A DNA stretch of 31,633 nucleotides from Candidatus Bathyarchaeota archaeon (GCA_013329615.1 DUKA01000055.1:1-31633), one strand, 5' to 3'; positions 22,920 to 31,175 are shown, counted from the stretch's first letter. A program made the numbers and translations. The notes: generated from the sequence alone by a model not told the origin.

Positions 22920-23440
22920 TCTATTACTTCCTCGCCCTTCTCCCCGAACAACTTCACGGCGAGGTCCTTCGCCGTATCGTAGGGGTTCCTGCTGTATATC
23001 TTCCTGTGGACGTTCGGCGGCTCGTTTACGAGGGTCAGACAGTTGTAGCCCGCCTCGGCGCATACCTCGACGCACTTTGGGGAGCCCCCGCAGAGGTCGC
23101 ATATGGTCGCCTTGTTGTCGCCGGGGTGCATATACGGCACAGAGCCGGGGCACGCCCTGATGCAGGCGCCGCAGCTGATACACTTCGCGCGGTCGACGAG
23201 CACCGCCCCCGTGTTGGGGTCCTTGGAGAGCGCTTTCGTTGGGCAACCCGCTATGCAGGGGTAGTCCATGCACTGGGCGCAGAGGTGTGGGACCTCGATG
23301 CCCGGGAACGGCATGAAGACGCGTATCCTCGAAGCATCTGGCCACATCCAGCCCTCGTGCTCCATGCTACAGATGAGTTCACAGCGCCTGCAACCCGAGC
23401 ACATCGCCGGGTCGCGGGCGATCCAGATCGGCTTAGACAT
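22916..23440 (-). CDS. HycB-like polyferredoxin subunit (four cysteine clusters)
   Basis: A 174-residue electron-transfer protein with cysteine groups CSGCRRCELIC (residues 14-24), CAQCMDYPCIAGCP, CISCGACIRACPG and CDLCGGSPKCVEVC. Together they can hold about four [4Fe-4S] clusters, as in the HycB/DmsB/FdhB family. No signal peptide is present. It directly precedes the AOR gene and overlaps it in ATGA, so it is probably its electron-accepting subunit, carrying electrons to soluble ferredoxin or another acceptor. The start is ATG with GAAGGATC upstream. Confidence 0.93.
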   Translation of the reverse strand: MSKPIWIARDPAMCSGCRRCELICSMEHEGWMWPDASRIRVFMPFPGIEVPHLCAQCMDYPCIAGCPTKALSKDPNTGAVLVDRAKCISCGACIRACPGSVPYMHPGDNKATICDLCGGSPKCVEVCAEAGYNCLTLVNEPPNVHRKIYSRNPYDTAKDLAVKLFGEKGEEVIE

Positions 23441-23504
23441 GATCCTTCACCGGAATTACTGTCTAAGGAGCTAACGTCTCGAATAAGAGTTTGGTTGGAG
23501 GCGA

Positions 23505-24467
23505 TCAGAAGTTCCTGGCGGTTAGGAAGGCGACGAAGTCCCTGCCCTTCTTTTGCTTCTTCTCCTTGACGTAGTAGGGGAGGGCGGCGACCGAGGCGCA
23601 GGACGCGGGCATGACGGAGAGTCCCTCCTCCCGCTGGAGTATCTCCGAGTACTCGGACATCTCCTCGTCAGTGATGTTCACTGCCCAGCCCTTGCTCTCC
23701 CAGACGGCGTCGAGGGCGTCCTGCCCGTCGAGGCTCATCCAGTTGACGAGTGGCTCGTTTATCGACGTCTCGTCGATCCCATCGGATTTGAGATTCACGA
23801 TCTTCCTCTTCCCCGCGAGGAAACTAGAGACTATCGGGTTTCCGCCGGTCGTACTCGCCGCGATTATGGCGGGGGCCTTCTCAGTCTTGCCCTCCTTACG
23901 GAGGGTTTGGAACCCGTGGTTTATCCCGGCGAGTGTCGTGCCGTTGCTCGTGGGGACGGCGACGGTATCCGGGGCGTGCCCCATCCTGTCGACTATCTCG
24001 TAGGAGATCGTCGCGTAGGCTTCGATCGAGGCCGCCTTGTTCTCGGGCGTGCCGGGGTTGCCGTTGTACCAACCGCGCCTCCCCGCCTCCTCACCCGAGG
24101 AGACGACGACCTCCTCATACGTACCCGGCGCACGGTGGATGATGCCGCCTAGCTGTTCCATCTCGGCGATCCTCGGCGTGTGATACTTCTCCGGGATGTA
24201 GACGTGCGCCTTGATCCCGAAGATGCGTGCGAGGGTGACGAAGCTCGCCCCGAAGTTGCCGCAAGATGCGATAACGACCTCGCTGTACCCACTCTCCTTC
24301 GCGACCCTGAGGCACGCGTAGGCGGCGCGGTCCTTCATCGTCCCCGTCGGGTTGCCCCCCTCAAACTTTAAGTAAATATTGCTGTATCCGAGCAACTGTT
24401 CGAGATTGCGGGAACGTGTGAATATCGTGTCGCCGATGCCGTGGCTGATTAATTCTCCTTGCAACAT
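23505..24467 (-). CDS. PLP-dependent threonine-synthase-like enzyme
   Basis: A fold-type II PLP enzyme of about 320 residues. The internal-aldimine lysine is in NPTGTMKDRAA, the phosphate-binding segment is SCGNFGASFVTLAR, and VPTSNGTTLAGI is the glycine-rich loop. It resembles threonine synthase but is shorter than most and lacks the N-terminal zinc ribbon seen in many archaeal ThrC proteins, so a different beta-elimination or ammonia-lyase reaction is possible. ATG at 24467 is preferred over a TTG at 24476. A TATA-like CTTATTATTG lies at about 24502-24511. Divergent from the MurL-like gene. Confidence 0.85.
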   Translation of the reverse strand: MLQGELISHGIGDTIFTRSRNLEQLLGYSNIYLKFEGGNPTGTMKDRAAYACLRVAKESGYSEVVIASCGNFGASFVTLARIFGIKAHVYIPEKYHTPRIAEMEQLGGIIHRAPGTYEEVVVSSGEEAGRRGWYNGNPGTPENKAASIEAYATISYEIVDRMGHAPDTVAVPTSNGTTLAGINHGFQTLRKEGKTEKAPAIIAASTTGGNPIVSSFLAGKRKIVNLKSDGIDETSINEPLVNWMSLDGQDALDAVWESKGWAVNITDEEMSEYSEILQREEGLSVMPASCASVAALPYYVKEKKQKKGRDFVAFLTARNF

Positions 24468-24564
24468 TGCCGTCAAGATCTGGTTCTAACCTGATAGTAA
24501 GCAATAATAAGTAGCATTAATGAGTATCGTCTCTGGATAGAAAGTCCACGCAGGTATATGTATA

Positions 24565-25923
24565 GTGTCTAGCCTCTCCATTGAAGCGAGACAGATCGAG
24601 ACGGGTTATGAAATTAACCTCCGCGGTTCGCGGTATGTCGTCAAGTACCCCAACGGCTTCTGGAAGAATTATCCCCAGGAGGCGAAGGACGTTCTCTTCG
24701 ACAACCTCGTCTACGCCGAGACCGTCCATCTCCCCCTGACCCTACGGAAGAGCGAGCTACGGTACAACACATCCGCCCCATTCTTCCAGACCCAGTTCTT
24801 CCAAAACCTCGTGATGGACCTGCCAAGCTGCGCAGACGTAGACGGGACCCGCACGTCGGAGCTCCTCAAGGAGTTCATGAACCTGAAGATCAAGTTCAAC
24901 GACTACGACATCAAGATTCCCACCTACAAGCAGCCCAGCAGGGACGACAGCAGCGTCGTCGCCCTCAGCTTCGGCAAGGACAGCCTACTCACGTGGGCTG
25001 TGTGCCGAGAGCTCGGCCTCAACCCGCAGGCGGCATACGTCGTCGAGCCCCTCCTCCTCTACGAGGAGAAGCACAAGGACGTGCTCGCCAAGGAGTTCGA
25101 GAGCGAGTTCAAGGTGAAGCTGAACAAGATCATACACACTACCGGTCACCTACGCGATGGTATTCGTCTCGGCGTGGGTAAGACTGAGATCGGCTGGGGC
25201 CTCCAGAACACCCAGTATGCCATGATGCTGCTCCCAATAGCCAACACCTTCCAAGCCAAGTACATACTCTTCGGCAACGAGCAGAGCTGCAGTGAGTTCT
25301 ACTACGACCGCGAGGGCTACATCTGCTACCCCGCCTTCGACCAGAGCCACAAGTGGACGGTGAACATCGACGTCATCACGCGCCTCCTCACGAATGGCGG
25401 CGTACGCACGATGAGCGTCATCGAACCGCTCAACGACATCGCCGTCGTCTACGCCCTCTACAAGAGGTACCCCGAGGTCGCTAAGTACCACATGAGTTGC
25501 TTCGTCGAGACCGAGGCGGGCCGCGACACGAGGTGGTGCATGAGCTGCAGCGTCTGTAGCAAGATGTACCTGTTGATCAGGGCGTGTGGCTTCGACCCCA
25601 AGACGGTCGGGCTGAGCAGGAACATGCTGACGGAGAACTGCAAAGAGTACTTCAGTCTCTTCGGCGGTAGCGACGTCAACACCTACGCCCTCACGGGCAG
25701 GGGCCGCGACGAGCAGCTCTTCGCCTTCTACCTGGCGTGGAAGAACGGGGACAGGAGCCCCCTGACTCAGGAGTTCGAGCAGAGGTTCCTCGACGAGGCC
25801 AAGGGCCGCGAGGACGAGCTCTACAAGCTCTTCTTCGGCATCCACGAGTGCATCACGATGCCCGAGAAGATCAAGAACCAGACCCTGAGCATCTACAAGG
25901 AGGTCCTCTCGGACGTCCCCTAG
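24565..25923 (+). CDS. MurL-like PP-loop protein
   Basis: A 452-residue protein. An N-terminal domain of about 125 residues precedes a PP-loop ATP-pyrophosphatase domain with SFGKDS at 135-140. Further conserved-looking segments are FGNEQSCSEF (about 236-245), YPAFDQSHKW and the terminal cysteine group WCMSCSVCSK (C325, C328, C331). This order matches MurL, the bacterial UDP-MurNAc-L-Ala-L-Glu epimerase, where an ATP-dependent PP-loop activates the terminal glutamate. Substrate identity is not shown here. Start is GTG, without a strong TATA box; ten bases separate it from the ATP-grasp gene downstream. Function as epimerase is inference from fold and motifs. Confidence 0.75.
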   Translation: MSSLSIEARQIETGYEINLRGSRYVVKYPNGFWKNYPQEAKDVLFDNLVYAETVHLPLTLRKSELRYNTSAPFFQTQFFQNLVMDLPSCADVDGTRTSELLKEFMNLKIKFNDYDIKIPTYKQPSRDDSSVVALSFGKDSLLTWAVCRELGLNPQAAYVVEPLLLYEEKHKDVLAKEFESEFKVKLNKIIHTTGHLRDGIRLGVGKTEIGWGLQNTQYAMMLLPIANTFQAKYILFGNEQSCSEFYYDREGYICYPAFDQSHKWTVNIDVITRLLTNGGVRTMSVIEPLNDIAVVYALYKRYPEVAKYHMSCFVETEAGRDTRWCMSCSVCSKMYLLIRACGFDPKTVGLSRNMLTENCKEYFSLFGGSDVNTYALTGRGRDEQLFAFYLAWKNGDRSPLTQEFEQRFLDEAKGREDELYKLFFGIHECITMPEKIKNQTLSIYKEVLSDVP

Positions 25924-25933
25924 CCGGAAGAAG

Positions 25934-26932
25934 TTGAGAGTCGCCTTTTGTTGTAACACTCGCCTCGACAAGGGCGAGTTCCAGGTAGAGTACGAGCCGC
26001 CACACACCATCGAGCTCGTGAAGCACGCGATCGATGCTGCGGGCTGGGAGTATCTTCAGATCGAGGCCGACGAGACCTGCTTCGAGACCCTGAAGAAGGA
26101 GAGGCCGGACATCGTGCTCAACAGGGCGGAGGGCCTGCGCGGTGAGAGCAGGGAGAGCCAAGTCCCCGCGTTCTGCGAGATGCTGGGCATCCCCTACACG
26201 GGAGCCGGAATCATGGCGACGGCGATCTGCCTCGACAAGCCAACCACGAAGAAGGTGTTGGAGTGGCACGGTGTGAAGACCGCGCCCTTCACCGTCCTCT
26301 ACGAGAAGGAGGACCCGATCCCCGCCAAACTCCGGTACCCACTCATACTGAAGCCCAGCCACGAGGGCAGCAGCATGGGCATCAACATCGACAACGTCGT
26401 GCACAACGAAAAGCAGCTGCGCAAGAAGCTAGGGGAGATGCTCAAGGTCTACAATCAAGGCATACTAGCCGAGGAGTTCATCGACGGACGCGAGTTCAGC
26501 GTCGGCATCGTCGACAACTTCATAGGCGACGAGAAGCCCCGCGTCCTCCCAATCTTCGAGATGGACTTCAGCAAGTTCGCCCCCGAGCTCGGCACCGTAC
26601 TCGGACAGAAGGCGAAGACCATCTACGACGCATCCGCAAACTACATCTGCCCAGCAAAGATACCCGCGAAGCTCAAGAAGGAGATCGAGGAGACGACGCT
26701 AAAGGCCGCCAAGATCCTCCAGTGCTATGACTGGGGCCGCCTCGACTTCAGATACAACAGCCGCGGCGAGCTATACTTCCTCGAGATCAACCCTCTCCCA
26801 GGCATCGACGCGGACCCAGCGGTCGACGACTTCAGCTTCTACCCCTTCATGTGGCTGCGTGGGGGCTGGAGCTTCGACGACATGATACGCGAGGTCGTCG
26901 GCGCAGGGCTTAAGCGGTACGGCATCAAGTAG
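25934..26932 (+). CDS. D-alanine-D-alanine-ligase-like ATP-grasp protein
   Basis: A 332-residue ATP-grasp ligase. Core motifs are PLILKPSHEGSSMGI (137-150), GREFSVGI (185-192), and the magnesium-binding DFRYNSRGELYFLEINPLPG (271-290, with D271, E284 and N286). It would join a carboxylate, activated as acyl phosphate, to an amine. The N-terminal GGxSxE motif that binds D-alanine in Ddl is missing (the start is MRVAFCCNTRLDKGEF), and the end reads EINPLPGIDADP instead of a Ddl-like NTxPGMT, so the substrate is probably not D-Ala-D-Ala. TTG start, ten bases after the MurL-like stop: an operon pair. Confidence 0.88.
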   Translation: MRVAFCCNTRLDKGEFQVEYEPPHTIELVKHAIDAAGWEYLQIEADETCFETLKKERPDIVLNRAEGLRGESRESQVPAFCEMLGIPYTGAGIMATAICLDKPTTKKVLEWHGVKTAPFTVLYEKEDPIPAKLRYPLILKPSHEGSSMGINIDNVVHNEKQLRKKLGEMLKVYNQGILAEEFIDGREFSVGIVDNFIGDEKPRVLPIFEMDFSKFAPELGTVLGQKAKTIYDASANYICPAKIPAKLKKEIEETTLKAAKILQCYDWGRLDFRYNSRGELYFLEINPLPGIDADPAVDDFSFYPFMWLRGGWSFDDMIREVVGAGLKRYGIK

Positions 26933-26939
26933 CTCCTCA

Positions 26940-27533
26940 ATGGGCGAGGAGCCACCCTTTTTCGAGGAGGCAGTCCGGAAGGTAGAGGATGGGCTTGGTA
27001 CCCTCCTAGGCGACCCGGTTAAGATTAGCGTCCATCTGACCTTCGACCGGGCGCTGATAGATGAGGTCATCAGGGTCGATTCCCACATGTTCAGGGAAGA
27101 GCTCAGGTACACCGTCTGGGACCTCATCAAGAAGAATGAGAAGGAGGGCTTCTTCCTCCTTCTTGTCCGCCAAGGAAAGGAGCCGTTGGCCTTCTTCTTC
27201 GGGTACGAAGATGGGGAGTTCCCCGGTGGCTTCTACGGCGATGACATGGCAAGCCTCGTCGAGGGCAAGGGCGTTGGTGGTAGCCTCTTCACGTTGGTGC
27301 ACGTCTACTGCTACGAGAACGGCTACACCCACTTCAGCTGTCACGCTGAGGAGGTCGACGAAAAGGGCAGGAGGCTCAGGGACTGGTACAAAACTGTGGC
27401 GGAGATGGATCTCGTCAAGACATCGCAGGAAGAGGGAGACCTGCTCCGAGTCGAGCTCACGCCCGAACACGTCAACTGGATGTATCACCGCCACATCCTA
27501 GGGGAGAAGAACTATCAGCGAGCCCACAGTTAG
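26940..27533 (+). CDS. GNAT-type N-acyltransferase
   Basis: A 197-residue protein. An N-terminal 60 residues of unclear role precede a GNAT-like domain with acceptor and donor strands FLLLVRQGKEPLAFFFGY and the CoA-binding loop VEGKGVGGSLFTLVHVYCYENGYTHF. The late ARRLY-like segment RRLRDWYKTVAEMDLV also fits. It would transfer an acyl group from CoA to an amine. It starts eight bases after the ATP-grasp gene and so belongs to the same unit, possibly acylating the product of the ligase. The substrate is unknown. Confidence 0.8.
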   Translation: MGEEPPFFEEAVRKVEDGLGTLLGDPVKISVHLTFDRALIDEVIRVDSHMFREELRYTVWDLIKKNEKEGFFLLLVRQGKEPLAFFFGYEDGEFPGGFYGDDMASLVEGKGVGGSLFTLVHVYCYENGYTHFSCHAEEVDEKGRRLRDWYKTVAEMDLVKTSQEEGDLLRVELTPEHVNWMYHRHILGEKNYQRAHS

Positions 27534-27557
27534 AACACGGCGCCTTTGAAAGCAACG

Positions 27558-27564
27558 CTTTTAA
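27558..27564 (+). promoter_or_regulatory. TATA-like box of the cyclotransferase-like gene
   Basis: CTTTTAA lies about 27 bases before the ATG at 27589, so this gene can be transcribed independently of the upstream operon, as a leaderless message. Confidence 0.45.
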
Positions 27565-27588
27565 CCGCTATTGTCCCCCATCAGCCTC

Positions 27589-28035
27589 ATGCTGTACTTT
27601 TCATATGGTTCATTCCTCGACTCGGCGACGCTGAAGAGGCACTGCCCCAAGGCGGTCTACAAGGGCAAGGCGATGCTCCCCAACTGGGAGGTCCAGTTCA
27701 ACTTCATGAGCCGTACATACAAGGGCGGAGTCACGGGCATCGAGCCCGCAGCGGCCAAGCTCGTTAGGGGGGTGCTCTACGAGGTCGATAACGATGAGCT
27801 TCTCCACCTCGACTCCATCGAGGGCGTGCCGGATGGCATCTACTTCAGGCAGACCATCTACATCATCGACGAGGCGGGCAAAGCGGTGAAGGCCGCAACC
27901 TACAGGACGACGAACCCGAAGGGTCCCTTCAAGCCGACGAAGAAGTATGTCGGACTCATGATCAGCGGCGCGAAGGAGCACGGCCTCGACCTTGCCTACG
28001 TGAAGGAGCTAGAGGCAATCGAGACGGTCGATTAG
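27589..28035 (+). CDS. Gamma-glutamylcyclotransferase-like protein
   Basis: A 148-residue protein of the GGCT/AIG2 fold. The N-terminal YFSYGSFLD carries the YGS substrate loop, GVLYEVDNDELLHLDSIEGVPDGIY carries the catalytic glutamate, and a final helix region starts at PTKKYVGLMISGAKEHGL. Such enzymes cyclise gamma-glutamyl compounds to 5-oxoproline and release the amine, or act on gamma-glutamylamines. The ATG at 27589 is favoured over an upstream TTG because of the TATA box. It is the last protein of size in the plus-strand run before the tiny membrane peptide. Confidence 0.88.
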   Translation: MLYFSYGSFLDSATLKRHCPKAVYKGKAMLPNWEVQFNFMSRTYKGGVTGIEPAAAKLVRGVLYEVDNDELLHLDSIEGVPDGIYFRQTIYIIDEAGKAVKAATYRTTNPKGPFKPTKKYVGLMISGAKEHGLDLAYVKELEAIETVD

Positions 28036-28232
28036 ATTATCTGGTTCTTCCTGAACAAGTACCGTTTCCCTCTACTCATCCTTCGGTAGTTAACGGGGAT
28101 CAATAGGTAAAGTCCGGTTCAAATATTCTGTTATCGGTTTTCTAAATATCGGTTAGGGATAAAGGAAATGTCACCAGAAAACTGATAATTGGAAAAAAAT
28201 GAACTAATAGTAACAAGCTCAACTATACAACC
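28036..28232. other. Noncoding AT-rich interval with short direct repeats
   Basis: This 197-base stretch is more AT-rich than its surroundings. TATCGGTT occurs twice near 28130 and 28146, in a frame of TTATCGGTTTTC and AATATCGGTTAGGG, which could be operator half-sites. No TATA box of good quality was found for the small gene at 28233; weak A-runs at 28192-28199 are possible. No RNA gene was recognised. Confidence 0.4.
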
Positions 28233-28349
28233 ATGGCAAACCGCCGGAGCATACTGATAGCGATCGGATACTCGGTCGCAATCATCGCCATAGTAATAGT
28301 CTTGGCCTCCATCCTACTGAATGGCGGCCAAGGCATCATCTACCCGTAA
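28233..28349 (+). CDS. 38-residue single-pass membrane peptide
   Basis: A frame from ATG at 28233 to TAA at 28347 encodes a peptide beginning MANRRSILIAIGYSV. A positive N-terminus (NRR) is followed by a strongly hydrophobic segment of about 24 residues (ILIAIGYSVAIIAIVIVLAS...) and a short polar tail ending GGQGIIYP. Predicted orientation is N-terminus in, tail out. It could be a small membrane regulator or subunit. No homologue is recognised, and the call rests on the coherent hydrophobic profile and location downstream of the cyclotransferase-like gene. Confidence 0.5.
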   Translation: MANRRSILIAIGYSVAIIAIVIVLASILLNGGQGIIYP

Positions 28350-28361
28350 GAAAAAAGGGAA

Positions 28362-29939
28362 CTAAAGCCCCTTGTGATAGAGGATTTTCCCATTCACCAG
28401 GGTCATGTAAACCTTGGCGTCGCGGATGTCCTCGGGCTTTGTCTTCGTCAGATCGCGATCGATAACGGCTATGTCAGCCAGCTTGCCGACCTCGACGCTG
28501 CCCTTGATGTCCTCCTCGAAGCTGACATACGCACCATTCAGTGTGTAGCACTTTATCGCCTCGACGAGCTTTATCCTCGCGTCCTTTATCCCGTGGTTCA
28601 CCGCGCTCCAGACGCCGTATATCGGGTGGAAAGGCATACCGTCGCTGCCGAAGGCTATCGTGACCCCCTCGTCGAGCAGAATCCGGTACGGGTTGTTCAG
28701 CCTGTTCCTCTGCTCACCGAGGCGCTGCTCGTACATGCTGCCCGGGCCCGCCCACTCGCCCACGAAGTTCGGCTGAACCGCGGGAATGATGCCGAGCTCT
28801 CTTATCCTCTCGATCTGCCCGGCGGTCAATATCTCGCAGTGCTCTATCCTGTGACGGTGGTTCTTCCTCGGTTTGTCCTTGAGGGCTGCCTGTATGCTGT
28901 TTATCACGCACTCGATCGCGTAGTCGCCGATGGCGTGTATCGCCAGCTGGTTGCCGTGACGGTGGGCGGCCTTCGCCTTCTCGTCGAGAGCCTCGGAAGG
29001 CATCATCAGCAAACCCTTCGAAGACGGCTCATCCGTATACGGCTCGAAGAGAGCCGCAGTATGTGCCCCAAGGCTTCCGTCCATGAGGAGCTTTGTTGGA
29101 CCGATCTTTATCATGTCGTTACCGAAGCCCGTACGGATGCCCACTTCGTAACTCTGCTTCTGCACGGTCTCGTTAAGGAACAGGTACGCGCGGGTCTTCA
29201 GGTAGCCCTTGGCGAGGGCGGTCTGGTATGCCTTCAACTCCTCTGCACCCAGTCCGGCGTCGCCTATGCTTGTGCAACCGAGGCTGAGGGCGTACTCGGA
29301 CGCGAGCTTCAGCCCCTCAACCGCCGTCTCCTCTGTCATCGCTGGGATGAAAGGCTCGACGAGGTGCCTGCAGTCCCTGAGGATGCCGGTCGGCTCGCCG
29401 TCGGCGCCCATGTCGATCTGACCTCCCTCCGGCTGGGGCGTCTTACCCGTTATGCCCGCGATCTTCAGCGCGGGGGTGTTCAGCGTGAGCAGGTGGCCGC
29501 AGATGCGCACTATCATGATCGGGTTCGTCTTACTGATGGCGTCGAGATCCTTCTTCGTGGGGTACCGGTTCTCGGGCCACTTGGACTCGTCCCAGCCCTT
29601 GCCGAGTATCCACTCGCCCTTCTTCGCCGCCTTGGTCTTCTCCTTGAGACGCACCATCGCGGCCTCGAGCGTCGGGGTATCGCGAAGCTGGACGTCGCGG
29701 AGCATCGACACACCCATCCACAGGAAGTGACAGTGGCTGTCGATGAACCCCGGCACAACAGTCATGCCGGTAACGTCGTAGACTTCGGCTCCCTTCGGGA
29801 TCTCGATCTTACCCTTTTTTCCCGCGGCTACAATGTAGTCGCCTTGCATCACTACGATGCTGTCAGTGATTGGTTGGCGGCCCGTACCGTCGATTAATGT
29901 GCCGCCGACCAGAACTCTCGGACAAGGCTCCAGGGACAA
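28362..29939 (-). CDS. YtcJ-like amidohydrolase (COG1574 type)
   Basis: A protein of about 525 residues of the metal-dependent amidohydrolase superfamily. The N-terminal metal motif is GFIDSHCHFLWMG; further histidines are in IHAIGDYAIECVINSI and RHRIEHCEIL; the catalytic aspartate is in VTIAFGSDGMPFHPIYGVW. Small beta-sandwich segments lie at both ends (VLVGGTLIDGTG... and MTLVNGKILYHKGL). It probably hydrolyses an amide or N-acyl bond; the substrate is unknown. A TTG at 29978 opens the frame, but the TATA box at 29981-29989 predicts a start near 29959, so TTG at 29939, with AGGAG about 13 bases upstream, is preferred. Confidence 0.9.
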   Translation of the reverse strand: MSLEPCPRVLVGGTLIDGTGRQPITDSIVVMQGDYIVAAGKKGKIEIPKGAEVYDVTGMTVVPGFIDSHCHFLWMGVSMLRDVQLRDTPTLEAAMVRLKEKTKAAKKGEWILGKGWDESKWPENRYPTKKDLDAISKTNPIMIVRICGHLLTLNTPALKIAGITGKTPQPEGGQIDMGADGEPTGILRDCRHLVEPFIPAMTEETAVEGLKLASEYALSLGCTSIGDAGLGAEELKAYQTALAKGYLKTRAYLFLNETVQKQSYEVGIRTGFGNDMIKIGPTKLLMDGSLGAHTAALFEPYTDEPSSKGLLMMPSEALDEKAKAAHRHGNQLAIHAIGDYAIECVINSIQAALKDKPRKNHRHRIEHCEILTAGQIERIRELGIIPAVQPNFVGEWAGPGSMYEQRLGEQRNRLNNPYRILLDEGVTIAFGSDGMPFHPIYGVWSAVNHGIKDARIKLVEAIKCYTLNGAYVSFEEDIKGSVEVGKLADIAVIDRDLTKTKPEDIRDAKVYMTLVNGKILYHKGL

Positions 29940-29980
29940 TACTGTCGTTGGACTCCTTGCACATGTGCGCGAAGGCAAGA

Positions 29981-29989
29981 ATATAAATT
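29981..29989 (-). promoter_or_regulatory. TATA box of the amidohydrolase gene
   Basis: AATTTATAT on the minus strand, in the gap between the amidohydrolase and the enolase-superfamily gene. It suggests the two are separately transcribed. Confidence 0.55.
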
Positions 29990-30041
29990 GTTAGTATGCG
30001 CACGCCTCGTGAAATCCCTAGGAGAATAAAAGAGGGGGGAC

Positions 30042-31175
30042 TCACTGCACGACGATAATGCCCGTCGTCTGCTTCTTGACGACCGCTTCATTGAGCTCGA
30101 AGCCGAGCCCCGGCCCCTTCGGGGGCGAGATGTATCCGCCGTCGAACTTCACCGGCTCCTTGATGACGTCCTCGTTGATCCACTCGGGGAATCCGCTGAG
30201 TTCACACGTCTGGGTGATGGCCCTCCCGCAGCCCGCGATTATGTGTGATGCGGCGGAGAGGCTGACCCCCATCTCGAGGTCGTCGTGCATGAGCGTCGGG
30301 ATGTTCATGACGCGGGCCATGTCGAGTATGCGCTTGACGTTTGTTATGCCCCCGGCTGGTCGGTAGGTCTTCAGACCAAGGACGCCGATTGCCCCCATGT
30401 CGATGAGGGTCTTAACGTCGGCCATGGAGAACAGCGACTCATGTGGCATTATGGGCGTGTCGACCGAGCCCGCCACCTTGGCGATTGAGGCAAAGTCCCA
30501 CCAGACCGTCGGCTGCTCAACGAGCTCGACGCCCCACTGCTCTATCTCCCTGATCATCTTGACCGCCTCGTGGGCCGCGTAGCCCTGGTTGCAGTCAACG
30601 CGAAGCACAACGTCTTCGCCTATGGCTTCACGCATCGCCTTCACGCAGGTGGCGTCCCTCTTCGGACCGATCTTGAGCCTGATGGCCGTGTAGCCCTCCT
30701 TGACGAGGCGCTTCCCCTCGGCTGCGACCTTGGCGGGGGTGTCGATGCCGATGAGTGCGGCGTTGGGCATCTTCTTTGGGTTCGAGCCTCCGCCGAGGAG
30801 CTTGTAGACGGGGACGTTTAGGCTCCTGCCCATTATGTCCCAGAGGGCCATGTCGATGGCGGCCTTCGCCATCGGGTATGTGGGGGCCCAGTAGTCCATC
30901 TTCTCCCAGATGCCCTCGAGGTCGAATGGGTCCATCCCCATGATGTTGGGGACGATCCAGCGCCTCAGCATCTCGGCGACGACGCCCTGGTTTTCGGGGG
31001 AGAGCGGCGGGAGCGGCGGGCACTCGCCGACCCCGGTGACGCCCTCGTCCGTGTGGACACGCGTCAGGATGAACTCGAATGGCGTCCCCTCGCCGAGCTT
31101 GCCGTAGCGGGAGAGGGCAAGCACCTTTTTCTTCGGCAGGTTAACGGGAATTATCTCAACCTTCGTTATCTTCAA
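30042..31175 (-). CDS. Enolase-superfamily epimerase-like protein (MLE subgroup)
   Basis: A 377-residue member of the muconate-lactonising/mandelate-racemase enolase superfamily, close to the dipeptide epimerases. Catalytic-face motifs: IRLKIG (the family KxK lysine pair, here R-x-K), metal ligands in RVDCNQGY, ELVEQP and MPHESLF, and the opposite lysine in VLGLKTYRPAGG. The N-terminal capping domain is present. It abstracts an alpha proton next to a carboxylate, as in L-Ala-D/L-Glu epimerisation, but substrate assignment needs biochemistry. The TTG start at 31175 is likely leaderless, with CAAATTTAG at about 31194-31202. Confidence 0.88.
   Translation of the reverse strand: MKITKVEIIPVNLPKKKVLALSRYGKLGEGTPFEFILTRVHTDEGVTGVGECPPLPPLSPENQGVVAEMLRRWIVPNIMGMDPFDLEGIWEKMDYWAPTYPMAKAAIDMALWDIMGRSLNVPVYKLLGGGSNPKKMPNAALIGIDTPAKVAAEGKRLVKEGYTAIRLKIGPKRDATCVKAMREAIGEDVVLRVDCNQGYAAHEAVKMIREIEQWGVELVEQPTVWWDFASIAKVAGSVDTPIMPHESLFSMADVKTLIDMGAIGVLGLKTYRPAGGITNVKRILDMARVMNIPTLMHDDLEMGVSLSAASHIIAGCGRAITQTCELSGFPEWINEDVIKEPVKFDGGYISPPKGPGLGFELNEAVVKKQTTGIIVVQ

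Noticed and set aside
25150..26010. A 286-codon minus-strand frame opposite the MurL-like and ATP-grasp genes
   Set aside because: No motif or domain is visible and it lies within clear coding sequence on the plus strand.
28100..28120. A possible third repeat copy, because GTTAACGGG and AATAGGT recur near 28091-28110 as beside copy B
   Set aside because: Only two short words are shared, spacing differs and the highly conserved core is absent.
28374..29897. A 507-codon open frame on the plus strand opposite the amidohydrolase
   Set aside because: It is an antisense frame created by GC-rich codon bias; the opposite strand has the full set of amidohydrolase motifs.
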